Source of the DNA: Candidatus Cloacimonas sp. 4484_275
GTDB taxonomy: Bacteria > Cloacimonadota > Cloacimonadia > Cloacimonadales > TCS61
Length of the DNA stretch: 7,634 bases
NCBI GenBank assembly: GCA_002085205.1
Contig: NATF01000019.1
Span: 1 to 7,634, forward strand
Direction: 5' to 3'
Below, piece after piece: positions 1 to 5,815 of this stretch. The position numbers and the translations under genes are program-made. Below the pieces are notes generated by a model. That model searched no databases. It had not been told where the DNA came from and was given only the letters and a program-made list of their open reading frames with translations. How positions within the stretch are numbered: the first letter of the stretch is position 1; each line of letters starts with the position of its first letter.

Positions 1-156
1 AAAATGTTTTTTTAAATACATGACTGATTTAAAATCATTTTCCGCAAGATAATTATCAATTATTTGTAATACAAAATCACAATCATCAACGGTAAATTCA
101 AATTTATGTAATTTTTTGTTTTTTACGGCATTCAAAATTTCAAGTTTTCTTTTCAT
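1..156 (-). CDS. Unknown small or partial protein, 5' end only
   Basis: An open frame of 52 codons begins at an ATG complementary to 154-156 and reaches the left edge of the window without a stop, so its full length is unknown. The start is supported by a purine-rich AGGA a few bases upstream (complement of about 160-164). The visible protein begins MKRKLEILNA and is rich in Lys, Asp and Phe, with no signal peptide, membrane segment or recognisable motif; a stretch near residues 20-40 (FTVDDCDFVLQIIDNYL) could form a helix. It lies 77 bp downstream of the nuclease-like gene on the same strand, and no terminator separates them, so co-transcription is possible. I do not recognise the family. 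Reading frame and ribosome site make it a likely real gene, but no function can be given. Confidence 0.6.
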   Translation of the reverse strand, partial: MKRKLEILNAVKNKKLHKFEFTVDDCDFVLQIIDNYLAENDFKSVMYLKKHF

Positions 157-187
157 TAATCCTCACATAATGTTTTAGCGGAAATCG

Positions 188-217
188 GAAATTTCATAAT
201 ATCTTTTCAGAAATTTC
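188..217. promoter_or_regulatory. Two GAAATTTC palindromes, possible operator
   Basis: The perfect palindrome GAAATTTC occurs at 188-195 and again at 210-217, inside a 10-bp direct repeat GAAATTTCAT. The two centres are 22 bp apart, about two helical turns, as expected for a pair of protein dimers on one DNA face. The pair sits about 30-60 bp upstream of the small gene that starts at 156. The sequence is simple and A/T-rich, so chance is a real alternative. Confidence 0.25.
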
Positions 218-233
218 ATTTTAGTTTTGTACA

Positions 234-1478
234 TTAAATTTTTGATAATTCTCTAATTATTTCAATGAAATTATCGATATTTTCTTCAACCAAATGAATC
301 GGAACTCGACATTGTCTTGTCTCCGGTAAATTATTATCAAATCCCAAGTTTCTTAAAAGCTTTGTCATTTGATGAATGGCATTTTCTTTTCTGGGAGAGA
401 GATATTTTTTTAATTTTGTTTGGGAAGGAAAAATAATTTCCGGTCTGCCTCCCGAGCGAGCCATCACCGAAAGAGAATGACGAACTTTCGATCTGTAAGA
501 ATAAATTCTTAAAGAAAAACCGTGTTCTTTTTTTGTTTCAATCATAATTTCCCCGGGATACATATTTCTGCCGACATCTTCGTGAACGGTTAACTTATCC
601 ATTATTTTTTTTACAATCGTTGTTTCTCTCATTTCTTCGGAGATTGTTGTGGATTTATATCTTTCTCGACCATAAGATAAAACATTTTCATAAATTAGAG
701 TTTCAAAAACAGCAAAATTCTTATCAAATTGTTTAGAATTGATTTTTCTTTTAATTTCTTTCAATTTATCATAAATTTCTAAAAGACTCAATTGACCTTT
801 ATGTTCTTTTTTCCCGCATAAAGACAAAACCGGTACACTTAAAATTCTTCTGAAATTTTGTAATTGGCCAAAATCTTCTTGTCCGATTTCAACTTCGATG
901 TAAGCAATTGGTTTATCTTTTTGATTATGAACGGCAAAATCCGGGCGAATACCGCCCCTCAAATTTGCCGAAGGAAATATCACAGCATCAGTTGGAAGTG
1001 TAAATTGTTCCAAAAACCATTCGCGAAATTCATCGATAAGAAACAAACCGAAAAGAGATAAATTTATTCTGTTTTCAGGTTTGGAAATATCTTCATTGGC
1101 AAAAACGGTAGTATCCAACATAATATTATATTTGCCAAAATATGAATCTCGACCGTTTGTATTTTCATGATTAATCTTGTTAAATGGTTTATAAAAAGGA
1201 TTTAATATATTATTTTGTAAATCAAAAACTACTCCAATAGGAGAAACATTTTTTAAATTCCCGTATTTTATACTTTTTGAATTGGGATTTCTAAAATTAT
1301 AGTTTATATCGATAAACCAATTTCTCGGTCCTTCAAGTTTTTTTATACCTTTTCGCTTCATTAAATTTATCAAATTAGGAACACTTTTAGAATTTAATAA
1401 ATTTCGAGAGGTATTTAAAATTCCCCAATTTTGTAATTCCCATTCTTCAAACTGTTTTAAAAATTCCCTAATATCCAT
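234..1478 (-). CDS. Putative PD-(D/E)XK-like nuclease-fold protein
   Basis: A 414-residue soluble protein with no signal peptide or membrane segment. The start at 1478 is well supported by GGGAGG (complement of 1483-1488) four bases upstream. The centre carries a motif like the PD-(D/E)XK nuclease core: GGIRPDF at 175-181 gives P179-D180, followed by the strand AYIEVEIGQED at 192-202 with E195 and E197. In classical members the last motif is (D/E)-x-K. Here the lysine position is glutamate (EVE), so it is either a variant active site or an inactive fold. Residues 140-160 (LFGLFLIDEFREWFLEQF) form an amphipathic helix that may supply the upstream acidic residue. The C-terminal third (about 275-414) is basic and of unknown type; R345-P346-E347 lies in a second short R-P-E motif. 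The RAYT unit separates this gene from the CARF-HTH gene upstream. The fold call is by motif only and I do not recognise a named family. Confidence 0.55.
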   Translation of the reverse strand: MDIREFLKQFEEWELQNWGILNTSRNLLNSKSVPNLINLMKRKGIKKLEGPRNWFIDINYNFRNPNSKSIKYGNLKNVSPIGVVFDLQNNILNPFYKPFNKINHENTNGRDSYFGKYNIMLDTTVFANEDISKPENRINLSLFGLFLIDEFREWFLEQFTLPTDAVIFPSANLRGGIRPDFAVHNQKDKPIAYIEVEIGQEDFGQLQNFRRILSVPVLSLCGKKEHKGQLSLLEIYDKLKEIKRKINSKQFDKNFAVFETLIYENVLSYGRERYKSTTISEEMRETTIVKKIMDKLTVHEDVGRNMYPGEIMIETKKEHGFSLRIYSYRSKVRHSLSVMARSGGRPEIIFPSQTKLKKYLSPRKENAIHQMTKLLRNLGFDNNLPETRQCRVPIHLVEENIDNFIEIIRELSKI

Positions 1479-1588
1479 TGTTCCTCCCGGAAATTTATTT
1501 CTGAGTGAAGAATAATCATAAATTAACTTTTGTCCATAAATATTTTTCCAACCACACTCTTTCTCTTTTTATTTCAAGCAGTTAACTC

Positions 1589-1638
1589 CTGTTTTTCAAA
1601 TTTTTCAAACAGCAAATCAAGGTAACTATCGTTACTTT
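1589..1638. repeat. Outlying hairpins left of the main array
   Basis: Two inverted repeats precede the left array. CTGTTT (1589-1594) pairs with AAACAG (1607-1612) across a 12-base loop. The second has arms 1619-1626 and 1631-1638, core GTAAC-TATC-GTTAC, an eight-pair stem with one G.T pair and a four-base loop. The second resembles the AAC-N3-GTT hairpins of the main array and the hairpin at 2519-2537, which shares the GTAAC/GTTAC arms. Confidence 0.5.
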
Positions 1639-1641
1639 TTC

Positions 1642-1790
1642 TGGATTACATTAACCATGTTAATGTTAAGCGACGAAGTCGCTTCTTTTGGAATGCATCA
1701 ACTGAGTTGATGCAAAGCGACGAAGTCGCTTTCAAACCAGATGAGATGCAAGCATCTCAAAATTCAACACGGTTGAATTACTCCAAAAAA
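1642..1790. repeat. Left RAYT-associated hairpin array (direct repeat copy 1)
   Basis: Consecutive short-loop hairpins, given as arms and loop. Hairpin 1: 1648-1655 with 1659-1666, loop CAT. Hairpin 2: AAGCGAC-GAA-GTCGCTT at 1668-1684. Hairpin 3: TGCATCAAC at 1694-1702 with GTTGATGCA at 1706-1714, loop TGA. Hairpin 4: the same AAGCGAC type, extended to eight pairs, 1714-1732. Hairpin 5: TGAGATGC with GCATCTCA at 1742-1759, loop AA. Hairpin 6: AATTCAAC-ACG-GTTGAATT at 1761-1779. The array matches 2361-2510 as a direct repeat: 1715-1790 agrees with 2435-2510 at 73 of 76 positions, and 1649-1684 with 2368-2403 at 33 of 36. It fills most of the 326-bp gap between the RAYT stop and the nuclease-like gene. 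The remainder, 1479-1588, shows only the ribosome site of the latter gene. Confidence 0.9.
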
Positions 1791-1814
1791 AATACTCCAA
1801 AGAATTACTCCAAA
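1778..1814. repeat. Three TTACTCCAAA-type short repeats, left side
   Basis: TTACTCCAAA occurs at 1778-1787 and 1805-1814, with ATACTCCAAA at 1792-1801, at 13-14 bp spacing. The last copy forms the RAYT stop and its two preceding codons (complement TTGGAGTAA, read Leu-Glu-stop). The same motif recurs on the right side and in the terminator at 3312-3340. Confidence 0.7.
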
Positions 1815-2341
1815 TCCAGTTTACCGCAAGGATATTTCGTTATAATTTCGTTAACATAATCGGGATTATCCTTAAATCGCAAATAATAACTTCCGAACTT
1901 CCAATTTATAGGATCCGTTACATAACCGTGTTTCACCGGATTAAACCAAATATAATTGATGCGTGTAAAATACGAATTCTCAAAAGTTATACAAGTATCC
2001 CAATAATTATACCATATTTTATTCGCTTTTTTCGCTTGCGGATTTGTTTTCTTTATTTGTAATGCCGAAAACTTATGAATTTCTCGAATAATGTTACTTA
2101 ATTGATTTGCGTTTTCTCTCGCATCCGTCATTAAATGATAATGATTATCAAGAATCACCCAATCTTCGATAACCCAATTATTTTTTGAAAATTCAATAAA
2201 TATTGAATTTATCAATTGTTCTTTTGCCTGTTCCGTAACAAAATAACGAATACTTTTGTAAGTTGATGCAGTTATGAAATATTTTGCATTATTCCGAAAT
2301 AAATGAGGCGGATTATGAAGATATGTCTTGTATATTTCCAT
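1805..2341 (-). CDS. REP-associated tyrosine transposase (Y1/HUH family)
   Basis: This gene encodes a 178-residue single-domain HUH transposase of the Y1 (IS200/IS605-like) superfamily, RAYT branch. Such enzymes nick and rejoin single-stranded DNA at REP hairpins through a 5'-phosphotyrosine intermediate. Visible motifs are WVILDNHYHLM at 61-71 with the HUH pair H67 and H69, and NYIWFNPVKHGYV at 129-141, whose Y130 matches the catalytic tyrosine position in the E. coli RAYT motif DYIYINPVKHG. The following W147-x3-S151-Y152 fits the usual family ending 'W.fSSy'. All key residues are intact, so the enzyme may be active. I chose the ATG at 2341 because AAGGA (complement of 2348-2352) lies six bases upstream. 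The frame continues to 2425, but those 28 codons only translate the hairpin repeat. The gene lies between two copies of its probable substrate array, and the right copy is its 5' leader. Confidence 0.93.
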   Translation of the reverse strand: MEIYKTYLHNPPHLFRNNAKYFITASTYKSIRYFVTEQAKEQLINSIFIEFSKNNWVIEDWVILDNHYHLMTDARENANQLSNIIREIHKFSALQIKKTNPQAKKANKIWYNYWDTCITFENSYFTRINYIWFNPVKHGYVTDPINWKFGSYYLRFKDNPDYVNEIITKYPCGKLDLE

Positions 2342-2360
2342 AATTTTTCCTTTTTTAATT

Positions 2361-2510
2361 TGGAGTGCATTAACCGTGTTAATGCAAAGCGACGAAGTCG
2401 CTTTCTCCCTGAATACAACAACCAAGCCGCAGTTAAGCGACGAAGTCGCTTCCAGACCAGATAAGATGCAAGCATCTCAAAATTCAACACGGTTGAATTA
2501 CTCCAAAAAA
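2361..2510. repeat. Right RAYT-associated hairpin array (direct repeat copy 2)
   Basis: Hairpins, as arms and loop. Hairpin 1: TGCATTAAC at 2366-2374 with GTTAATGCA at 2378-2386, loop CGT. Hairpin 2: AAAGCGAC with GTCGCTTT, loop GAA, 2386-2404. Hairpin 3 is decayed: 2411-2434 aligns with the left hairpin 3 but no longer pairs. Hairpin 4: AAGCGAC-GAA-GTCGCTT at 2435-2451. Hairpin 5: 2464-2477, where A2463 opposite C2478 breaks a pair present on the left. Hairpin 6: AATTCAAC-ACG-GTTGAATT at 2481-2499. The copy is bounded by TTTGGAGT (2359-2366) and its inverse ACTCCAAA (2500-2507). It lies directly upstream of the RAYT ribosome site, so the hairpins probably fall in the RAYT promoter or 5' leader. 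Confidence 0.9.
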
Positions 2511-2545
2511 TTACTCAAAAAGTAACGCGGTTACTTTACTCCAAA
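2498..2545. repeat. TTACTCCAAA-type short repeats, right side
   Basis: Copies lie at 2498-2507 (TTACTCCAAA), 2511-2520 (TTACTCAAAA, one change) and 2536-2545 (TTACTCCAAA). The last copy lies within the final codons of the CARF gene, whose end reads Phe-Gly-Val-Lys-stop on the complement. Confidence 0.65.
2519..2537 (-). terminator. Hairpin over the CARF gene stop, weak terminator candidate
   Basis: Arms AAAGTAAC (2519-2526) and GTTACTTT (2530-2537) with loop GCG form an eight-pair stem that contains the stop codon of the CARF gene. On the minus strand the stem is followed by only two further T residues before GAG, so it is a weak intrinsic terminator at best. It has the AAC-N3-GTT core of the array hairpins, so it may simply be another array member. 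Confidence 0.45.
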
Positions 2546-3268
2546 TTTCTTCAAATTTAGATTCAAAGCTTTCAGTCTCTTCCTAAAAGTGTGCGGTTTT
2601 AATCCGAGTAATTTGGCGGCTTTGGCGGCATTTCCGTTTGTTTTATTTAATGCACCTTTGTAATAAGCAGGAATAATTTCTTTATCGATATTAATTCCTT
2701 CGTCGGGAATATAAAAACCGTTTTTCAAAGAATTTTCCAAATTTATAGATTTTTTGAGTTGTTCATTCTCCCGCGAAAGTTTGGTTAATTCCACTTTTAT
2801 TTCATCAGCCTGTTGAATTGCCGGAAAATCATCGAGTCTAAATGTCACTTCGGAAATACCCGTTTCTTTTGAAATTTGGATGAGTTTCGCATTGATAACT
2901 TTCCCTTGAACCAGAAACATCCAACAAGCATGCATTGTCGGAGTTCCGGAAGTTAAAGAAATAGTGTAATGTGCATTTTGGTTTTCCTTTAAAATTCTTT
3001 TAACAGTCTGATACATCGCCGGATAAACAAGATTGTAGTCAATCGGATTGAGCGATTTTGCTTCCCGAAATTCCACTTTCATTTGCGGAAAATTCCGATT
3101 GCAATATTTCTCCATTTCAAAGAGAGCATTCCAATATTTATCGTTATTAAACAACAAATAAAGTTTGTCGAATTTTCTTTTTTCCAAAATGGAAAGAATT
3201 GGTCCTTTCTCTTTTTCTTTTCCAACGAATGGGTCGTGGTTTCCGATAAAAGTAAGTAAAATCTTCAT
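2531..3268 (-). CDS. CARF-domain regulator with Fis-type HTH, RtcR-like, no AAA+ domain
   Basis: A 245-residue cytoplasmic regulator. Residues 1-135 look like a CARF ligand-binding domain of the RtcR kind: an N-terminal strand and loop, LLTFIGNHDPF at 4-14, and the diagnostic loop ISLTSGTPTMHACW at 103-116, comparable to the TTGTHVAQICW loop of RtcR. CARF domains bind cyclic oligoadenylates or, in RtcR, RNA ends. Residues about 155-178 form a short coiled coil (LTKLSRENEQLKK). Residues 196-236 match a Fis/HTH_8 DNA-binding unit: ALNKTNGNAAKAAKLLGL, then KPHTFRKRLKAL. RtcR and its relatives have an AAA+ sigma-54-activating ATPase between these parts; here it is absent, with no Walker motifs. 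The start at 3268 has AGAGGA (complement of 3273-3278) four bases upstream. A terminator isolates it from the beta-helix gene, so it needs its own promoter in the short gap 3269-3305. Domain assignment is by recalled motifs. Confidence 0.85.
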   Translation of the reverse strand: MKILLTFIGNHDPFVGKEKEKGPILSILEKRKFDKLYLLFNNDKYWNALFEMEKYCNRNFPQMKVEFREAKSLNPIDYNLVYPAMYQTVKRILKENQNAHYTISLTSGTPTMHACWMFLVQGKVINAKLIQISKETGISEVTFRLDDFPAIQQADEIKVELTKLSRENEQLKKSINLENSLKNGFYIPDEGINIDKEIIPAYYKGALNKTNGNAAKAAKLLGLKPHTFRKRLKALNLNLKKFGVK

Positions 3269-3305
3269 TAAATCCTCTTTTTAAAATAATCCTAAAAGTT
3301 ATTGT

Positions 3306-3340
3306 AAAAAAAGAGACTCCAAAAAATTATTGGAGTCTCT
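3306..3340 (-). terminator. Strong intrinsic terminator of the beta-helix gene
   Basis: Arms AGAGACTCCAA (3312-3322) and TTGGAGTCTCT (3330-3340) form a perfect 11-pair stem with a seven-base loop. On the minus strand the stem is followed by a run of six to seven T (complement of 3306-3312). It lies 18 bp after the stop of the beta-helix gene. The 14 bases at 3316-3329 (ACTCCAAAAAATTA) are identical to 2500-2513 in the right array. Confidence 0.92.
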
Positions 3341-3358
3341 CTTATAATTCATAAATTT

Positions 3359-5611
3359 TTAACGAATGAAAATTATTTTCTGAATATAGGATTTGTAATT
3401 AACTTTCAGAACTCCAAAATAAATTCCTTCGCAAACAGATTTACCGGCATTATCTTTACCGTCCCATTCGAAAATGAAATCTTTGCCGACATCCGAAACC
3501 TCACCGTTGAAAAGAGTAATTATCTTTTGTCCTTTAACATTATAAATGGAAAGATCTATAAAACTTTTTTTGGAAATCTGGAAACCGATGTTCGTGTTTT
3601 CTTTAAACGGTGTGGGATAACAGAACAATTTTGTTAATCCTTCCTGGTTATTCGATTCTTCCTCTTCGGGAATTGAAAGAATAATAGGTCCGAAACTTCG
3701 TACATATCCGGAAACTTCATGTTCTTCAATCCAATAATAATAATCCTGTCCCGGCTCCAGCGGATATTCATCAATGAAAGAATATTCCGTAGTTTCGCTG
3801 GATGTTCCGGATCCCGGTATCATTTCATAATTAATTTGTAAAGAATGAGAAAAATTATCGGTTGTATTGCGATATACATTCCATCCCAAACAATTGGATT
3901 CACTTTGAGTTGTCCAACTCAGCAAAGCAGAACCGTTTGCATAAACTGCCGTGAAAGTAGAAAGAACAACAGCGGTAGGCGGTTCTTCCGGTTGATAATT
4001 TTCTCCGAATTCAGAAGTATTATCGCTGTCATCCGTAGCGGTTGAAGTTATCCAATCTCCCAAAACAAAACCAGAACCGCTTACATCTATCGAACCGGAA
4101 AAATTACCGTTGGCATCAGTGGTTAAAAATCCCAAATATGTTTTTCCTTCACCGTGATAAGGATAACTATCATTACTTACGGAAGGATTGGGATTGGTAA
4201 CTCCGTCAAAACTGGAAATAAAAAATTCCACGATACAATTGGCAAACAAAACTTGATCGGGAAGGCTTCCAACATATCCGGAAATCGATAAATTGTTTCC
4301 GTCGATTATTGCATTCGTAATTACGGGAAAATCTATGTCTTCATTGGCATTGATGTCTGTCTTTGTGCTATTATTGAATGTAACTTCATCTCCGTTTTGA
4401 TAATTATCATATTCCACATTACACAAATCTATTCCCAATCCGTCATTTCCGTAAAGCGAATTTTGGGAAATTGTGTTATATCTGGTATAGGTGTGTACAT
4501 GATAAAAAGGATCATAATAATGTCTATTCGTTACTAAAATTCCAGGTCCGTTATTATCATAAACTATGTTTTTTGAGACAATATCTCCAGTCGGTCTTCT
4601 CATTAACGAAATGCCGTGATATTTATTACCGAAGCAAGTATTGTTTTCAATAATGTTATTTGTAATATTATCCAAATCGGAATAACCTCCGACTTCAATT
4701 CCTCCGCCGGAACCGGCTTTATTCGTTCCGGCACCGTTATCAATATTATCATAAGAAAGATTATAACGAATTATATTGTCGGCTCCATTCCCGTCTATTC
4801 CGTCTTGAGAATTGGAATTCCAGCCATTTGCAAAAACTTCGCAATATTCCACTTCAATTGTAGCTCCCACATACGGAGCAACGGGATTGGCATCATCGTT
4901 TCTCGAACCAATGACTCCCGACTCTCCATTATAACCTATGTAACATTCACTCACGGAAAGAATATTGGAAGTCATACCGGAAGTATAATGTGCACGTATA
5001 CCTGCATTTTGATTTTTCAGGTTTTCAGAAGGCTCGCTTCCATCTGCCCTCACGCCCACAAAACAATGTTCTACATAATTTTTTCCGCCGTTGGCAGCTT
5101 TTGGCATGATTGCTTCTCCGGCTGCATTAAAAATAGCAATACCGTCAATTAAAACATCATTTACGGAAACCTCGATTCTTAATGGATTCGCAGTATCGTT
5201 TGCATCAATTTCAATTTCCGGTTTTTCGTATTGAGGAAGAGGAATTGCATCGACTCCCACGGTTCCACCGGTTCCAACAACACCGGGATTTGTGTCTCCC
5301 ACATTTGTAGTTTGGGAAAAGCCATTAATGTTTACGGATTCCGTAATCGCCGGCAAATCCGAAGCCAGCGTGATTTTCCACCAATAATCAGCAGTTCCCG
5401 TCCAATTTCCATAACCCGCATCGGAAGTCGGGATATTAAAATCAATATCATCTTTGCCTGCATTTGAGTTTGCATCGAGAATTGCTTGCCGTAATGAACC
5501 GGCACCACTGTCATTGGTATTGGTAACGGTAAAAGTTGCTGCTTCCAACAAAAATCCTTGAAACATAAAAAATACACCTACCAACAAAATAACAACCTTT
5601 GAACTTTTCAT
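3359..5611 (-). CDS. Secreted right-handed beta-helix protein with FlgD/T9SS-like C-terminal tail
   Basis: A 750-residue exported surface or extracellular protein. Residues 1-24 form a signal peptide ending LLEA before ATFTV. Residues 25-48 (TNTNDSGAGSLRQAILDAN) are the conserved entry motif of secreted beta-helix proteins. Residues about 130-400 are built of repeated Asn-rich rungs (NIIENNTCFGN, NIVYDNNGPGI, NSLYGNDGLGI), a right-handed parallel beta-helix of the NosD/pectate-lyase-like class. Residues about 435-540 look like an Ig-like linker, about 548-645 like a fibronectin-III type domain (LSTFTAVYANGSALLSW), and 662-750 is a FlgD-like/type IX secretion-type tail (CYPTPFKENTNIGF, LSIYNVKGQKI, WDGKDNAGKSV, GIYFGVLK). 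The start has GGGAGG (complement of 5617-5622) at good spacing. A strong terminator follows. Substrate unknown; polysaccharide binding or cleavage, or adhesion, are typical roles. No catalytic residues could be assigned. Confidence 0.88.
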   Translation of the reverse strand: MKSSKVVILLVGVFFMFQGFLLEAATFTVTNTNDSGAGSLRQAILDANSNAGKDDIDFNIPTSDAGYGNWTGTADYWWKITLASDLPAITESVNINGFSQTTNVGDTNPGVVGTGGTVGVDAIPLPQYEKPEIEIDANDTANPLRIEVSVNDVLIDGIAIFNAAGEAIMPKAANGGKNYVEHCFVGVRADGSEPSENLKNQNAGIRAHYTSGMTSNILSVSECYIGYNGESGVIGSRNDDANPVAPYVGATIEVEYCEVFANGWNSNSQDGIDGNGADNIIRYNLSYDNIDNGAGTNKAGSGGGIEVGGYSDLDNITNNIIENNTCFGNKYHGISLMRRPTGDIVSKNIVYDNNGPGILVTNRHYYDPFYHVHTYTRYNTISQNSLYGNDGLGIDLCNVEYDNYQNGDEVTFNNSTKTDINANEDIDFPVITNAIIDGNNLSISGYVGSLPDQVLFANCIVEFFISSFDGVTNPNPSVSNDSYPYHGEGKTYLGFLTTDANGNFSGSIDVSGSGFVLGDWITSTATDDSDNTSEFGENYQPEEPPTAVVLSTFTAVYANGSALLSWTTQSESNCLGWNVYRNTTDNFSHSLQINYEMIPGSGTSSETTEYSFIDEYPLEPGQDYYYWIEEHEVSGYVRSFGPIILSIPEEEESNNQEGLTKLFCYPTPFKENTNIGFQISKKSFIDLSIYNVKGQKIITLFNGEVSDVGKDFIFEWDGKDNAGKSVCEGIYFGVLKVNYKSYIQKIIFIR

Positions 5612-5666
5612 TTTTTCCTCCCTTTTCTGTTTTTTTTCTTAGAATCATTTTCCCGCCAATTCACTT

Positions 5667-5682
5667 TTAATATTTATATTAA
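5667..5682. promoter_or_regulatory. Dyad TTAATAT-TT-ATATTAA upstream of the beta-helix gene
   Basis: A perfect seven-base inverted repeat with a two-base centre lies 56 bp upstream of the beta-helix start, just beside a minus-strand TTGACT (complement of 5683-5688) that could be a -35 element, though no good -10 box follows at normal spacing. It could be an operator. In sequence this A/T-rich, a 16-bp dyad may also be chance. Confidence 0.25.
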
Positions 5683-5763
5683 GTCAATACCTTTTTGTTT
5701 TTTATATCAAATAAAAAAAATTAGTTCATTATTTCAGATAATTTTTCCCGAAAATACTTTGTT

Positions 5764-5795
5764 GACGAGAAAAAGAAAATGAATTTTCTGGCGTC
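5764..5795. promoter_or_regulatory. Imperfect dyad in the leader of the 415-residue gene
   Basis: AGAAAAT (5774-5780) and ATTTTCT (5783-5789) pair around GA, and outside them GACG (5764-5767) pairs with CGTC (5792-5795) across unequal internal bases. The structure ends 20 bp before the start codon. It overlaps TTGACG (5762-5767), the only -35-like word, for which I see no well-spaced -10. It is either an operator or a leader hairpin. Confidence 0.25.
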
Positions 5796-5815
5796 ATAAA
5801 TTTTGAGGAAAAAAC

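Larger units (their letters stand above)
1642..2510 (-). mobile_element. RAYT plus flanking REP-like arrays
   Basis: A unit made of a Y1/HUH transposase gene between two directly repeated hairpin arrays. The match between flanks extends roughly from 1642/2361 to 1790/2510. RAYTs (TnpA-REP) are relatives of IS200/IS605 transposases that act on REP palindromes and are usually single-copy and flanked by such palindromes. Here the palindromes are of two kinds (see the arrays). The outer limits are where the repeat match fades; no target-site duplication is evident, as expected for single-strand transposition chemistry. It lies exactly between two same-strand genes, which fits insertion into an existing operon. 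Confidence 0.75.

Noticed and set aside
175..219. 14-codon minus-strand mini frame beginning MKFLKRYYEI
   Set aside because: It has no ribosome site and overlaps the GAAATTTC repeats; it could be a leader peptide but is not supported.
1619..1814. tRNA or structured non-coding RNA gene
   Set aside because: The hairpins are independent short-loop stems in a repeated array with no cloverleaf or conserved tRNA boxes.
2342..2425. N-terminal extension of the RAYT frame to an ATG at 2425
   Set aside because: The extra 28 codons only translate the hairpin array, and the ATG at 2341 has a good ribosome site.
1642..2510. CRISPR array
   Set aside because: The repeats are palindromic hairpins with two-to-three-base loops and no unique spacers of regular length, and they flank a Y1 transposase; no cas gene is present despite the CARF domain nearby.
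3269..3311. Sigma-54 (-24/-12) promoter for the RtcR-like gene
   Set aside because: No TGGCAC-N5-TTGC-like sequence could be found here or upstream of the nuclease-like gene.
4616..5152. 178-codon open frame on the plus strand
   Set aside because: It lies wholly inside the beta-helix gene on the opposite strand, has no ribosome site and has low-complexity Ile/Ser/Cys content; it is a shadow frame.
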